8,787 bases of DNA from Rickettsiales bacterium (GTDB taxonomy: Bacteria > Pseudomonadota > Alphaproteobacteria > Rickettsiales > UBA1997). Position numbers and translations under genes: made by a program. The stretch's first letter is position 1; every line of letters begins with the position of its first letter. Below are positions 1 to 6,293 of this stretch, in pieces. The stretch lies in contig SHWK01000035.1 in the NCBI GenBank assembly GCA_009693885.1, positions 1-8,787 of the forward strand, in the 5' to 3' direction. The notes under the pieces are model-generated. The model saw only the letters and a list, made by a program, of their open reading frames with translations. It made no database searches and was not told the origin of the DNA.

Positions 1-695
1 CCCAACGTAGCAAAAAACATAGCGTGACGATCGCGCGGAATAACTTGTGACGAGACATCTTCTTCTTGCAATCCCATTTTTTCTGCTACATATTTTTGCA
101 CAAACGGATCAACATTGGCAAAGGTTCCAACCGCACCAGATATAGCACAAACGGCAATTTCTTCGCGAGCTTGTTTAAGGCGTTTAAGATTACGCTCAAA
201 CTCAGCATAAAAACGCGCCAGCTTCAAACCAAAAGTTACGGGCTCAGCGTGAATTCCGTGGGAACGACCAACACAAATTGTATTTTTATGTTCAAGAGCG
301 CGCTTTTTTAGGGCCTTGAGCAATTTTTCTAGATCCTCAATTAACAAATCAGAAGCTTGGGTTAATTGCTTTGAGAGGCATGTATCAACCACATCAGAGC
401 TTGTCATTCCTAGATGAACAAAGCGTGAATTTTCTCCGATATGTTCGGCGAGATAAGTGAGAAAGGCGATTACATCATGCTTAGTGACTTTTTCAATTTC
501 GAGAATTTTTTCTATATCAAAATTATTTTCGAGTTTTTTGGTGCTAGACCAAATTTGTGCAGCAACACCTTTATCAACCAAGCCAAGCTTTTCAAAGGCC
601 TCAACGGCATATGTTTCAATTTCGAGCCAGATTTGATAGCGATTTTGATCGGTCCAAATTTTTGCCATTTCTTGGCGAGTGTAGCGAGGAATCAT
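1..695 (-). CDS. purB: Adenylosuccinate lyase, N-terminal part (cut by left edge)
   Basis: Adenylosuccinate lyase (fumarase/aspartase superfamily) removes fumarate from SAICAR and from adenylosuccinate, acting twice in purine synthesis in the cytosol. The window holds 231 complete codons; the family is about 430 residues, so the C-terminal half, including the signature loop with the catalytic serine, lies off the left edge. The visible part matches the short Bacillus-type PurB from its first residues (MIPRYTRQEM, IWTDQNRY). TKHDV holds His73, RFVHLGMTSSDVVDT holds His94 and GRSHGIHAEP holds His146; these align with B. subtilis His68, His89 and His141. Further matches are GAVGTFANVDP near residue 187 and RDRHA near 221. 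The ATG at 695 gives the family's usual N-terminus. No Shine-Dalgarno precedes it. It follows pepF in the same direction but has its own candidate promoter and lies behind a terminator, so it is probably transcribed separately. Confidence 0.96.
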   Translation of the reverse strand, partial: MIPRYTRQEMAKIWTDQNRYQIWLEIETYAVEAFEKLGLVDKGVAAQIWSSTKKLENNFDIEKILEIEKVTKHDVIAFLTYLAEHIGENSRFVHLGMTSSDVVDTCLSKQLTQASDLLIEDLEKLLKALKKRALEHKNTICVGRSHGIHAEPVTFGLKLARFYAEFERNLKRLKQAREEIAVCAISGAVGTFANVDPFVQKYVAEKMGLQEEDVSSQVIPRDRHAMFFATL

Positions 696-728
696 GATAG
701 AAAATTTTAGGTTTTAAAAATTACTCCA

Positions 729-757
729 AGACTAGCACCAATAAAGGAATATTTCAA
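729..757 (-). promoter_or_regulatory. Candidate purB promoter
   Basis: On the minus strand TTGAAA (757-752, five of six to the -35 consensus) is followed after 17 bases by TAGTCT (734-729). TAGTCT is a weak -10 but is preceded by TG-C, an extended -10. The start would fall near 722, giving a leader of about 27 bases before the purB ATG. The -35 box lies just beyond the T-tail of the pepF terminator. In A+T-rich DNA such matches arise by chance, so this is a suggestion only. Confidence 0.35.
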
Positions 758-794
758 ATTAAAACAACTGGCCTGGCAATCAATGAGCCAGACC
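758..794 (-). terminator. Rho-independent terminator of pepF
   Basis: Reading the minus strand, an 8-bp stem GGTCTGGC / GCCAGGCC (one G-T pair) encloses a 9-nt loop (786-778). It is followed by a T-rich tail, AGTTGTTTTAATTTG. The first base of the stem is the last G of the pepF TAG stop codon, so the hairpin starts directly on the end of the gene. The stem is G+C-rich against a strongly A+T-rich background. The tail is broken by G and A, so termination may be incomplete. Confidence 0.7.
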
Positions 795-2554
795 TATTCA
801 ATTTGATCAATATATTCTTTTATAACATCAAGCCCAGCCTGCCAAAACTCTGGCTTGCGGGCATCTAAACCAAATGGTTCAAGCATTTCTTTGTGATGTT
901 TTGTGCCACCACTTTTTAGCATTTCTAAATATTTTTCTTCAAAGTTTTTCACTTTACCAGATTTATAAATACCGTAAAGTGAATTAACTAAGCAATCACC
1001 AAAAGCATAGGCATAAACATAAAATGGCGAGTGAATAAAATGTGGAATATATGACCAGAAAAATTTATATTCATCTTCATATTTAAAAATTGGGCCCAAA
1101 CTTTCTTTTTGCACTTCCATCCAAAATTCGCAGATTTTTTCTAGTGAGATTTCGCCATTTTTACGCGCATCATGAACTTTTTTCTCGAAACTTAAAAAGG
1201 CGATTTGCCTAACTGCCGTGTTGATCATATCTTCAACTTTTGCTGCAATAATTAATTTTTTCTTCTTCGCATCTTTTTCGTTTTTGAGAATTTTTTGAAA
1301 AGTTAATTGCTCGCCAAAAACTGAAGCTGTTTCTGCTAAAGTTAGTGGAGTTGCGCTCATGAAATAGCCCTGCTCTCGCGCTAAATATTGATGCACGCCG
1401 TGCCCCAACTCATGCGCCAAAGTCATTACATCGCGAACCTTACCTTGATAATTCATTAAAATATAAGGATGAACCGATGGAACACATGGATGAGAAAAAG
1501 CCCCAGAATCCTTACCACTCTTAACTTTAGCATCAATCCAATTCTTCTCAAAAAATATTTTTCCAATTTTTGCAAGCTGTGGAGAAAATTCTTTATAGGC
1601 ATCTAACACCAGATCCTGAGCGTCTTGCCACTCTATTGATTTATTTTCATCAATAGTAAGTGGCGCATTTCTATCCCAATAATTTAGTGATTTTTTTCCT
1701 AAAATTTTAGCTTTAATTTTATAATAACGATGTGAAATTTGTGCATAATTTTCGCGCACTTTTTTTATTAGAATTTCAACAACCTCATCTTCAACAAAAT
1801 TACTTAGATTGCGCGACTGCATTGGCTTCTTAAAGCCTCGCCACTCATCATCAATCGCCTTATCTTTGGCTAAAATATTAGTAATAAAAGCAAAAAGTTT
1901 ACTGTTATCTTTTAAAGTTTTTCCAATTGCCTTTGCCGCATCTTTACGAACTTTTTCATCATTATGACTCATCAAATTAAAAATCTCCTGCGAATTCAAA
2001 ACCTTGTCGCAATATCTAAACTGTAGGTTATTAACCGTCTCATCAAATAAACGCACAAAAGCTGCGCGTGAAGAAATATTTTTTTCCAACGAAAATTTTT
2101 CTAACTCATGACTAAGCTGATGCTTCTTGAAGGCGCGAATATCGCGGATAAAAGGCTGATATTTTTTTAGCGCAACAGATTGTTTAAAAAATGCAGTGAT
2201 TTTTTTATCATCAATTAAATTTATTTCTAGTGTAAAAAAAACTAGATCTTTTTCGAACTTACTAATTTTTTCTGAAATATTTTGATAGAAAGAAACATTG
2301 TTTTGATCAGATAAATCAGAAGCATAAATCAAATAAGAATAGCTAGAAATTTTTCCTACCTCTTCTGATATTTTTTCATATTCAACAATCGCCGAAGCAA
2401 GCTGTGAAGCGGATAAAAGACCAACTTTATTTAAATATTTTTTAACAAATTTTTGCGTTGTATCAGAAATTTTTTTTAGATCTGTGGTAATTTTTTTATC
2501 TTTTGTTGAAGAGTAAAAATCTTTTAAATCCCAAGTTGGAAGTTGTTTTTTCAT
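794..2554 (-). CDS. pepF: Oligoendopeptidase F, zinc metallopeptidase family M3
   Basis: This is a cytosolic zinc peptidase of the M3 family (PepF / M3B clade) that cuts short peptides, probably for peptide recycling. The protein has 586 residues, the usual length of the family (about 600). The N-terminal half is the lysine-rich helical PepF region. The zinc site HELGH is at 381-385 (His381, Glu382 and His385 as first ligand, base and second ligand), and the probable third ligand Glu408 sits in LAETASVFGE. The segment GAFSHP at 351-356 and the tyrosine-rich stretch HSPFYVYAYAFGD at 508-520 are typical of the substrate side of the cleft. No signal peptide is seen. The ATG at 2554 gives the normal start (MKKQLPTWDL); no Shine-Dalgarno is present. 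The gene stands alone, with a candidate promoter at the edge of the 103-bp repeats and a terminator directly at the stop codon. It appears intact. Confidence 0.96.
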   Translation of the reverse strand: MKKQLPTWDLKDFYSSTKDKKITTDLKKISDTTQKFVKKYLNKVGLLSASQLASAIVEYEKISEEVGKISSYSYLIYASDLSDQNNVSFYQNISEKISKFEKDLVFFTLEINLIDDKKITAFFKQSVALKKYQPFIRDIRAFKKHQLSHELEKFSLEKNISSRAAFVRLFDETVNNLQFRYCDKVLNSQEIFNLMSHNDEKVRKDAAKAIGKTLKDNSKLFAFITNILAKDKAIDDEWRGFKKPMQSRNLSNFVEDEVVEILIKKVRENYAQISHRYYKIKAKILGKKSLNYWDRNAPLTIDENKSIEWQDAQDLVLDAYKEFSPQLAKIGKIFFEKNWIDAKVKSGKDSGAFSHPCVPSVHPYILMNYQGKVRDVMTLAHELGHGVHQYLAREQGYFMSATPLTLAETASVFGEQLTFQKILKNEKDAKKKKLIIAAKVEDMINTAVRQIAFLSFEKKVHDARKNGEISLEKICEFWMEVQKESLGPIFKYEDEYKFFWSYIPHFIHSPFYVYAYAFGDCLVNSLYGIYKSGKVKNFEEKYLEMLKSGGTKHHKEMLEPFGLDARKPEFWQAGLDVIKEYIDQIE

Positions 2555-2571
2555 AAATTTTGGTTTTTTAG

Positions 2572-2580
2572 ATTATACCA
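2572..2580 (-). promoter_or_regulatory. Candidate pepF promoter (extended -10) at repeat edge
   Basis: The minus strand reads TGGTATAAT at 2580-2572: a perfect TATAAT with the TG-N extension. No -35 box is found at 16-18 bases upstream, which an extended -10 can tolerate. Transcription would start about 10 bases before the pepF ATG at 2554, giving a nearly leaderless message. The TGGTATA part belongs to the first 103-bp repeat copy; only the final AT comes from outside it. The second copy ends the same way but reads TGGTATATT. Confidence 0.5.
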
Positions 2581-2779
2581 AACCTGATTCAAACCACCGA
2601 TCTTTTTCAATCAGGTTTCGATATCAGGGATCCCCGCAAGTGGGGCGCCACCCGTGTGGCGAAAAAAAATTTAAAATATACCAAACCTGATTCAAACCAC
2701 CGATCTTTTTCAATCAGGTTTCGATATCAGGGATCCCCGCAAGTGGGGCGCCACCCGTGTGGCGAAAAAAAATTTAAAA
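2574..2779. repeat. Tandem repeat, two identical 103-bp units
   Basis: Unit 1 is 2574-2676 and unit 2 is 2677-2779; I find no difference between them, and TATAC follows again at 2780. Each unit holds three inverted repeats. In unit 1 these are AAACCTGATT (2580-2589) with its complement (2609-2618), CCCCG/TGGGG (2632-2645), and CGCCAC-CCGT-GTGGCG (2646-2661). A GATATC palindrome lies at 2620-2625 and an A8 run at 2662-2669. The central 40 bases are far richer in G+C than the surroundings. No reading frame is evident. Perfect identity points to recent duplication or ongoing homogenisation. The unit resembles the small palindromic intergenic repeats of Rickettsiales in style, but I cannot assign it to a named family. 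Confidence 0.93.
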
Positions 2780-2826
2780 TATACTGAATCGACTTCTTGA
2801 AGTTGATTCAGTATATACTTTTTTTT
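2765..2826. terminator. Long hairpin with T-runs on both sides, probable bidirectional terminator
   Basis: Bases 2780-2815 form a 17-bp stem with one G-T pair at the twelfth position and only two bases between the arms (so a loop of at least four once the tip frays). The plus strand continues into TAC and eight T (2819-2826). The minus strand continues into TTTTAAA and eight T (2779-2765). The useful direction is minus, where it would stop readthrough from the nuo-murJ-methyltransferase block before pepF. The stem is A+T-rich, so strength is uncertain. Confidence 0.6.
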
Positions 2827-2831
2827 AGATT

Positions 2832-2928
2832 GTGCCCCATAGATAAATCAAGTATTGAGGTGGTTTTATTTCGTGCGCAAGCACAGCTACATAAAATCAC
2901 CTCAATACTTGATTTATCTATAACGCAC
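2832..2928 (+). repeat. Large palindromic element 1
   Basis: A 31-base arm (2839-2869) is repeated inverted at 2891-2921 with a single G-T mismatch, around a 21-base loop (2870-2890). After a 3x3 internal bulge the stem regains four pairs, GTGC (2832-2835) with GCAC (2925-2928). The loop contains its own hairpin GTGC-GCAA-GCAC (2873-2884) with a GNRA-type tetraloop. Its loop and inner stem match element 2 at 3037-3117 in reverse orientation. Nothing here codes for protein. Orientation plus is assigned from the loop reading TTCGTGCGCAAG. Confidence 0.93.
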
Positions 2929-3036
2929 CCTTCTTTATTCTACTTGTTTAAAGTTATTTTATTGATTCTATTACCGCACATATTGCTCAAGAAATCTTTT
3001 GCGCCTCAAATTTTTTTTGTAACCCGTCTCGTAAAA
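2922..3036. other. Spacer between the two palindromes, no gene seen
   Basis: This is 115 bases of A+T-rich sequence between two related palindromes in opposite orientation. I see no start codon with a supported frame, no tRNA and no strong hairpin; eight T in a row occur at 3011-3018. A plus-strand open frame runs across it and palindrome 1 (2797-3042), but its codons run through both hairpins and it has no recognisable protein features. The spacer may be plain intergenic DNA or the inside of a small non-autonomous element bounded by the palindromes. Confidence 0.5.
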
Positions 3037-3117
3037 GATTAATTCTGTGATTGGAGATCATTTTATGTAGCTGTGCTTGCGCGCGAAATAAAATGATCTC
3101 CAATCACAGAATTAATC
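3037..3117 (-). repeat. Large palindromic element 2
   Basis: A perfect 30-base arm (3037-3066) is repeated inverted at 3088-3117 around a 21-base loop (3067-3087). The reverse complement of the loop differs from the loop of element 1 at one base (TTCGC versus TTCGT), and TTTTAT/ATAAAA flanks both loops. The arms align to those of element 1 by eye at about 22 of 28 bases with two single-base gaps, and every difference is present on both sides, so the stem is kept. On the minus strand the hairpin ends in TCTTTTACG 44 bases after the methyltransferase stop, so it may also slow or end that transcript. Confidence 0.93.
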
Positions 3118-3160
3118 GCAGAAGCGCAATCTTCAAAAGAAACCAATCCAATAACAAAAA

Positions 3161-4264
3161 TTACCTCTCAAACACCGCCACAACCTCAAGATGCGGACTA
3201 GAATAAAACTGATCAATAGCAGAAAACTTAGTGATCTTAAACCCAGCATCCAACAAAATCTTCGCATCCCGCGCAAAAGTTTTAGGATTACAAGAGACAT
3301 AAATTAAATTCTGCAATTTAGAATTTGCAATTTTATAAATCTGCGGACCAGCGCCATTTCTAGGTGGATTAATAATTGCCAAATCAAATTTAAGCAATTC
3401 TCTCTCACTAACTGGATATAGCATCAAATCACGATGCTCTGTTTTTACTCTATTATTAAAACCATTTTTCGTTGCATTTTTTGCAATTGATTTAACCATA
3501 TCCTCGCTTCCTTCAAAAGCATGAATTTCTTTAACCAGCTCAACAATTCCAAAGCTGTAAGCACCAAAACCAGTATAAATATCAGCAACAGTAATTTTTT
3601 TATCAAATTTATTTTTTATAAAATCAGAAATTACTTCTGTAATTTTATGCAAACCATTTTTTGTTGCTTGAATAAAAATATCAGAACCCAAATCTATTTT
3701 AAAATTTGGATAATAAATTTGATTTGGCTGCAAGATTATAATTGGCGTTATTGTATTTTTTAATCGATAGGAAGCGTTGATTTTAATGGTCTTGGCAAAG
3801 GTTGTGATTTTTTGAATCTGCGAAAAATTTAACTCTCTAGCACAAGAAAAAACTACATCAATAATATTATCAAAAGCAGTAACTGCAATTTGTAAAATTA
3901 CATTAGCTTCAAAGCTTTTGCAAAATTCTTGTAATGGTAAAATTAATTCTGAAATTTCTTTTTGCGCAACATAACAAATATCTATTTCAACCAGATCTTT
4001 GCTGCCTTTGGCAAAGAATCCCAATTTATTTTTTGCATCAAGTTGTAAAACGATTTTTCTTCTACTATGCGGCCCAACAGAGAAAAATTCTGGCTCTTGT
4101 AAAATATTTTGATTTTTTATATCAACAAGAATTTCTGCCAAATCTTTTTTAAGACTATCAGTTTTTATTTTTCGATATTCGTCGTTAGAAATGTCAAGAT
4201 ATGAACAGCCTCCACAACTAGGAAAGAAGCGACATCGCAAGTTTTTTTCATTATTATTTTTCAT
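3161..4264 (-). CDS. RumA/RlmD/TrmA-type RNA (uracil-5-)methyltransferase
   Basis: This SAM-dependent enzyme makes 5-methyluridine in 23S rRNA or tRNA; the family covers RlmC, RlmD, RlmCD and TrmA, and I cannot tell the target. With the ATG at 4264 it has 367 residues. Cys11, Cys17, Cys20 (C-x5-CGGC) and probably Cys97 form the iron-sulfur site. DIYTGFGAYSF (228-238) is the SAM motif, and INPPRNGAG (298-306) corresponds to DPPRxG with Asn for Asp. YVSCNPKTFARD (322-333) holds catalytic Cys325, and HLE near the end gives the base Glu360. It lacks the N-terminal TRAM domain of E. coli RlmD. A GTG at 4306 would add 14 residues and overlap murJ by 32 bases; I prefer the ATG, which starts 10 bases after the murJ stop. 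It is last in the nuo-murJ block. Confidence 0.9.
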   Translation of the reverse strand: MKNNNEKNLRCRFFPSCGGCSYLDISNDEYRKIKTDSLKKDLAEILVDIKNQNILQEPEFFSVGPHSRRKIVLQLDAKNKLGFFAKGSKDLVEIDICYVAQKEISELILPLQEFCKSFEANVILQIAVTAFDNIIDVVFSCARELNFSQIQKITTFAKTIKINASYRLKNTITPIIILQPNQIYYPNFKIDLGSDIFIQATKNGLHKITEVISDFIKNKFDKKITVADIYTGFGAYSFGIVELVKEIHAFEGSEDMVKSIAKNATKNGFNNRVKTEHRDLMLYPVSERELLKFDLAIINPPRNGAGPQIYKIANSKLQNLIYVSCNPKTFARDAKILLDAGFKITKFSAIDQFYSSPHLEVVAVFER

Positions 4265-4274
4265 CGGATAATTT

Positions 4275-5834
4275 TTATGATTTCTTTCTTCTGCGAAACA
4301 ATCCACTGCTTAATAAAATATTCAAACTACCCGAAAAATAGGCCGCAACAAAATAAGTTATCAATCCAATAACGATCATTATAATTAACTCAATAATACG
4401 ATTCACAGCTTCGCTTACTGCAAAAAAATCTTTCATCAATAACAAAGCACCCGCCATCAAAATAGCTGGCACAATGATTTTCAACAATTTAGATAAGAAA
4501 TTTTTTTCAAAATAAAAATGTTGTTTGTTTAATAATTTCGTAACTAAAAGCGTTAAATTTAAGTAAGAAGAAATAATTGAAGCAAGAATTATTCCCACAT
4601 ACCCATATCCTTGAAAGAAAAAAACTGCATTTAAAATTGCATTACTAAACAAACAAATTATTGCAATCATCATTGGTGTGCGAGTATCGCCGCGCGAGAA
4701 GAATGCTGGTTCCATAACCTTTACCAAAACATAAGCTGGTAATCCATAAGAATAAAATTGCAAAGCTCGCGCGACAAAAAAACTTTCTTCATGGGTGAAT
4801 TTTCCGCGCTCAAAAAGTGCAACAATAATAGGATATGCAAGACATGTAAGCGCAAGAGTCGCAGGAATAACCATGATCAAACCAACCTCTAACGCCAGAT
4901 TTTGCAACTTAATTGCGCCGTCAATTTCTTTATCTTTAATTTTTCGCGACATCGCTGGAAGCAGCGCTATTCCTATTGCAATGCCAATCATCGCCAATGG
5001 CAACTGGTTAATGCGATCAGCATAATATAAATAAGAAATTGCTCCCGTAATCATGCTAGCAAAAATTGAATCGACCAATAAATTAATTTGCAAAACATTA
5101 GCACCGATTACACCGGGCAATAATTTTTTGAAGAATTTTTTAACATCAGAATTGCGAAATAATTTTAGCGAAAATGCTTTTGGATAAAGTAACATTCTCT
5201 CTTTAATAGTAAAAGTAATCAGCCATAAAAACTGCAAAATCCCTGCAATAAAAACACCCCAAGAAAGAGCGTAGGCATAGTTTGGGGCCAATGATCCAAA
5301 AATAAATAATGAGGCGATTAAAGTAACATTAAGAATTATTGGTGATGAGGCCGGAACAGCAAATTTGCCAAGCGAATTTAATATTCCGGAACATAAAGCA
5401 ACTAGAGAAATAAAGATTAGATAAGAAATTGTGATGCGCGATAAATTAACAAGAAGGGTAAATTTTTCTGGATCACTGGCAAATCCAGGAAAGAGAATTT
5501 TCATCAAAAATGGCATGAAAATTTGAAATAATAAAGTAAAAATTAATAGCGAATAAAGCAATATTGAAAAAACATTCTGCACAAAATGTTTTTCATCCAT
5601 ATCGCTATTTTTATCATGCAATTTATCAACAAAGATAGGCACAAATGCTGAGTTCATCGCACCCTCTCCAAACACACGACGAAAAAAATTTGGCAGACGA
5701 AATGCTGCAAAAAAAGCATCAGACATCATGCTAACGCCAACGAATTGTGCAATTAAAATATCTCGAACAAATCCGACAATACGAGATATGGAAATAAAAA
5801 AAGAAACTATAAAGGCTGATCGCATGACTGACAT
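4275..5834 (-). CDS. murJ: Lipid II flippase MurJ (MviN)
   Basis: MurJ moves undecaprenyl-linked lipid II across the inner membrane for peptidoglycan synthesis. The 519 residues match the family (about 510-530) and are hydrophobic throughout, in keeping with 14 membrane helices. Diagnostic parts are SRIVGFVRD (17-25), SDAFFAAFRLPNFFRR (38-53) and GEGAMNSAFVP (56-66), with Arg18, Arg24, Asp39 and Arg52 at the positions essential in E. coli. YADRINQLP (271-279) carries Arg274, the counterpart of E. coli Arg270. FERGKFT (341-347) and RGDTRTP (381-387) follow, and the tail GLFRRRKKS is basic. The start at 5834 gives the usual MSxxRSAxxVSFF opening; a second ATG three codons in is less likely. It lies 36 bases after the unknown membrane gene and 10 before the methyltransferase, so it is probably cotranscribed with complex I genes. 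It implies that the cell still makes lipid II. Confidence 0.97.
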   Translation of the reverse strand: MSVMRSAFIVSFFISISRIVGFVRDILIAQFVGVSMMSDAFFAAFRLPNFFRRVFGEGAMNSAFVPIFVDKLHDKNSDMDEKHFVQNVFSILLYSLLIFTLLFQIFMPFLMKILFPGFASDPEKFTLLVNLSRITISYLIFISLVALCSGILNSLGKFAVPASSPIILNVTLIASLFIFGSLAPNYAYALSWGVFIAGILQFLWLITFTIKERMLLYPKAFSLKLFRNSDVKKFFKKLLPGVIGANVLQINLLVDSIFASMITGAISYLYYADRINQLPLAMIGIAIGIALLPAMSRKIKDKEIDGAIKLQNLALEVGLIMVIPATLALTCLAYPIIVALFERGKFTHEESFFVARALQFYSYGLPAYVLVKVMEPAFFSRGDTRTPMMIAIICLFSNAILNAVFFFQGYGYVGIILASIISSYLNLTLLVTKLLNKQHFYFEKNFLSKLLKIIVPAILMAGALLLMKDFFAVSEAVNRIIELIIMIVIGLITYFVAAYFSGSLNILLSSGLFRRRKKS

Positions 5835-5844
5835 CGGACAACTT

Positions 5845-5892
5845 ATTTAATGAATGATAAGGCGCACAATTTAATGAATAATATAACCCACA
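5845..5892 (-). repeat. Imperfect 24-bp tandem duplication over the end of the unknown membrane gene
   Basis: Bases 5845-5868 and 5869-5892 match at 19 of 24 positions, and the first 11 are identical (ATTTAATGAAT). The right unit holds the last five codons and TAA of the 139-residue gene; the left unit lies past the stop and repeats the same reading (valine, two residues, Ile-Ile-His, stop) in the same frame. This looks like an old slippage duplication of the gene's 3' end that fills most of the 36-base gap to murJ. Confidence 0.7.
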
Positions 5893-6290
5893 AAATTAGT
5901 GAAAAATAATAGATCGGTAGCGATACACATTAAGACAGGATTCCATTTTGAGATAGATTCTTGCAAAAGTAATTTTCTCATAAATGAGCGCGGAGCGTTC
6001 TTCCACTTCTCATCGTGGATCTTTTTTTGTTCTTCTTTAGTTAATTGCAACTTTTTTGGTTTGCATTTTATTAGAACATAAATGTGCCAAATAAAATAAA
6101 TCATCCCAACCCAAGAGAGTAATAAATCAAGAAATTTAGAATCAACTTTTAAAATAATGGTATCTACAACCAAATAAAAAAATGCGTAGGCAAGTAGGCC
6201 CCACCAGCGAATCACGACCTTAATATCTTCTTGTCCTTTTAAGCAAGCTCGAAAAGAGGCATCAATTTTATGTAATATTTCTGTGCTCAT
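5871..6290 (-). CDS. Unknown small membrane protein between nuoC and murJ
   Basis: I do not recognise this 139-residue protein. A short polar N-terminus (1-27) is followed by two close hydrophobic helices (about 29-47 and 54-75), then a strongly charged stretch (76-115, rich in Lys, Glu and Gln, probably on one side of the membrane), then a third helice-like segment (about 117-138) reaching the C-terminus. A tryptophan pair at 29-30 and scattered aromatics mark the membrane borders. Cysteines at 16, 76 and 122 do not form a known binding motif. The ATG at 6290 lies 3 bases after the nuoC stop, so translation is likely coupled. It sits between complex I genes and murJ; it could serve either, or neither. 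It is not NuoD, NuoE, NuoH or NuoK by sequence. The composition and reading frame look like a real gene, and its 3' end carries a 24-bp duplication. Confidence 0.8.
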   Translation of the reverse strand: MSTEILHKIDASFRACLKGQEDIKVVIRWWGLLAYAFFYLVVDTIILKVDSKFLDLLLSWVGMIYFIWHIYVLIKCKPKKLQLTKEEQKKIHDEKWKNAPRSFMRKLLLQESISKWNPVLMCIATDLLFFTNFVGYIIH

Positions 6291-6293
6291 AAA

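Noticed and set aside
66..710. Plus-strand open frames inside the purB region
   Set aside because: They are antisense to a clearly conserved PurB reading frame and have no features of their own.
2797..3042. Plus-strand open frame of 81 codons in the intergenic gap
   Set aside because: It runs through the hairpin at 2780-2815 and the whole of palindrome 1, has no family features, and its length is expected where perfect palindromes and A+T-rich DNA limit stops by chance.
2574..3117. CRISPR array or attC/integron sites
   Set aside because: There are only two 103-bp units without spacers, and the two palindromes are in opposite orientation with no regular spacing. No integron-type core site or cas or integrase gene is present.
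3063..3167. Minus-strand open stretch of 34 codons after the methyltransferase, with a protein-like composition (Gly, Ser, Asp, Cys) that ends in palindrome 2
   Set aside because: It has no ATG, begins directly after a stop inside the methyltransferase end, and is in another frame, so it is not a readthrough tail. I cannot match it to any family; it might be a gene remnant, but nothing proves it.
4259..5840. Shared TCCGATG at the starts of murJ and the methyltransferase as a possible translation signal
   Set aside because: Only two genes share it, four bases before ATG, and none of the others do; too short to separate from chance.
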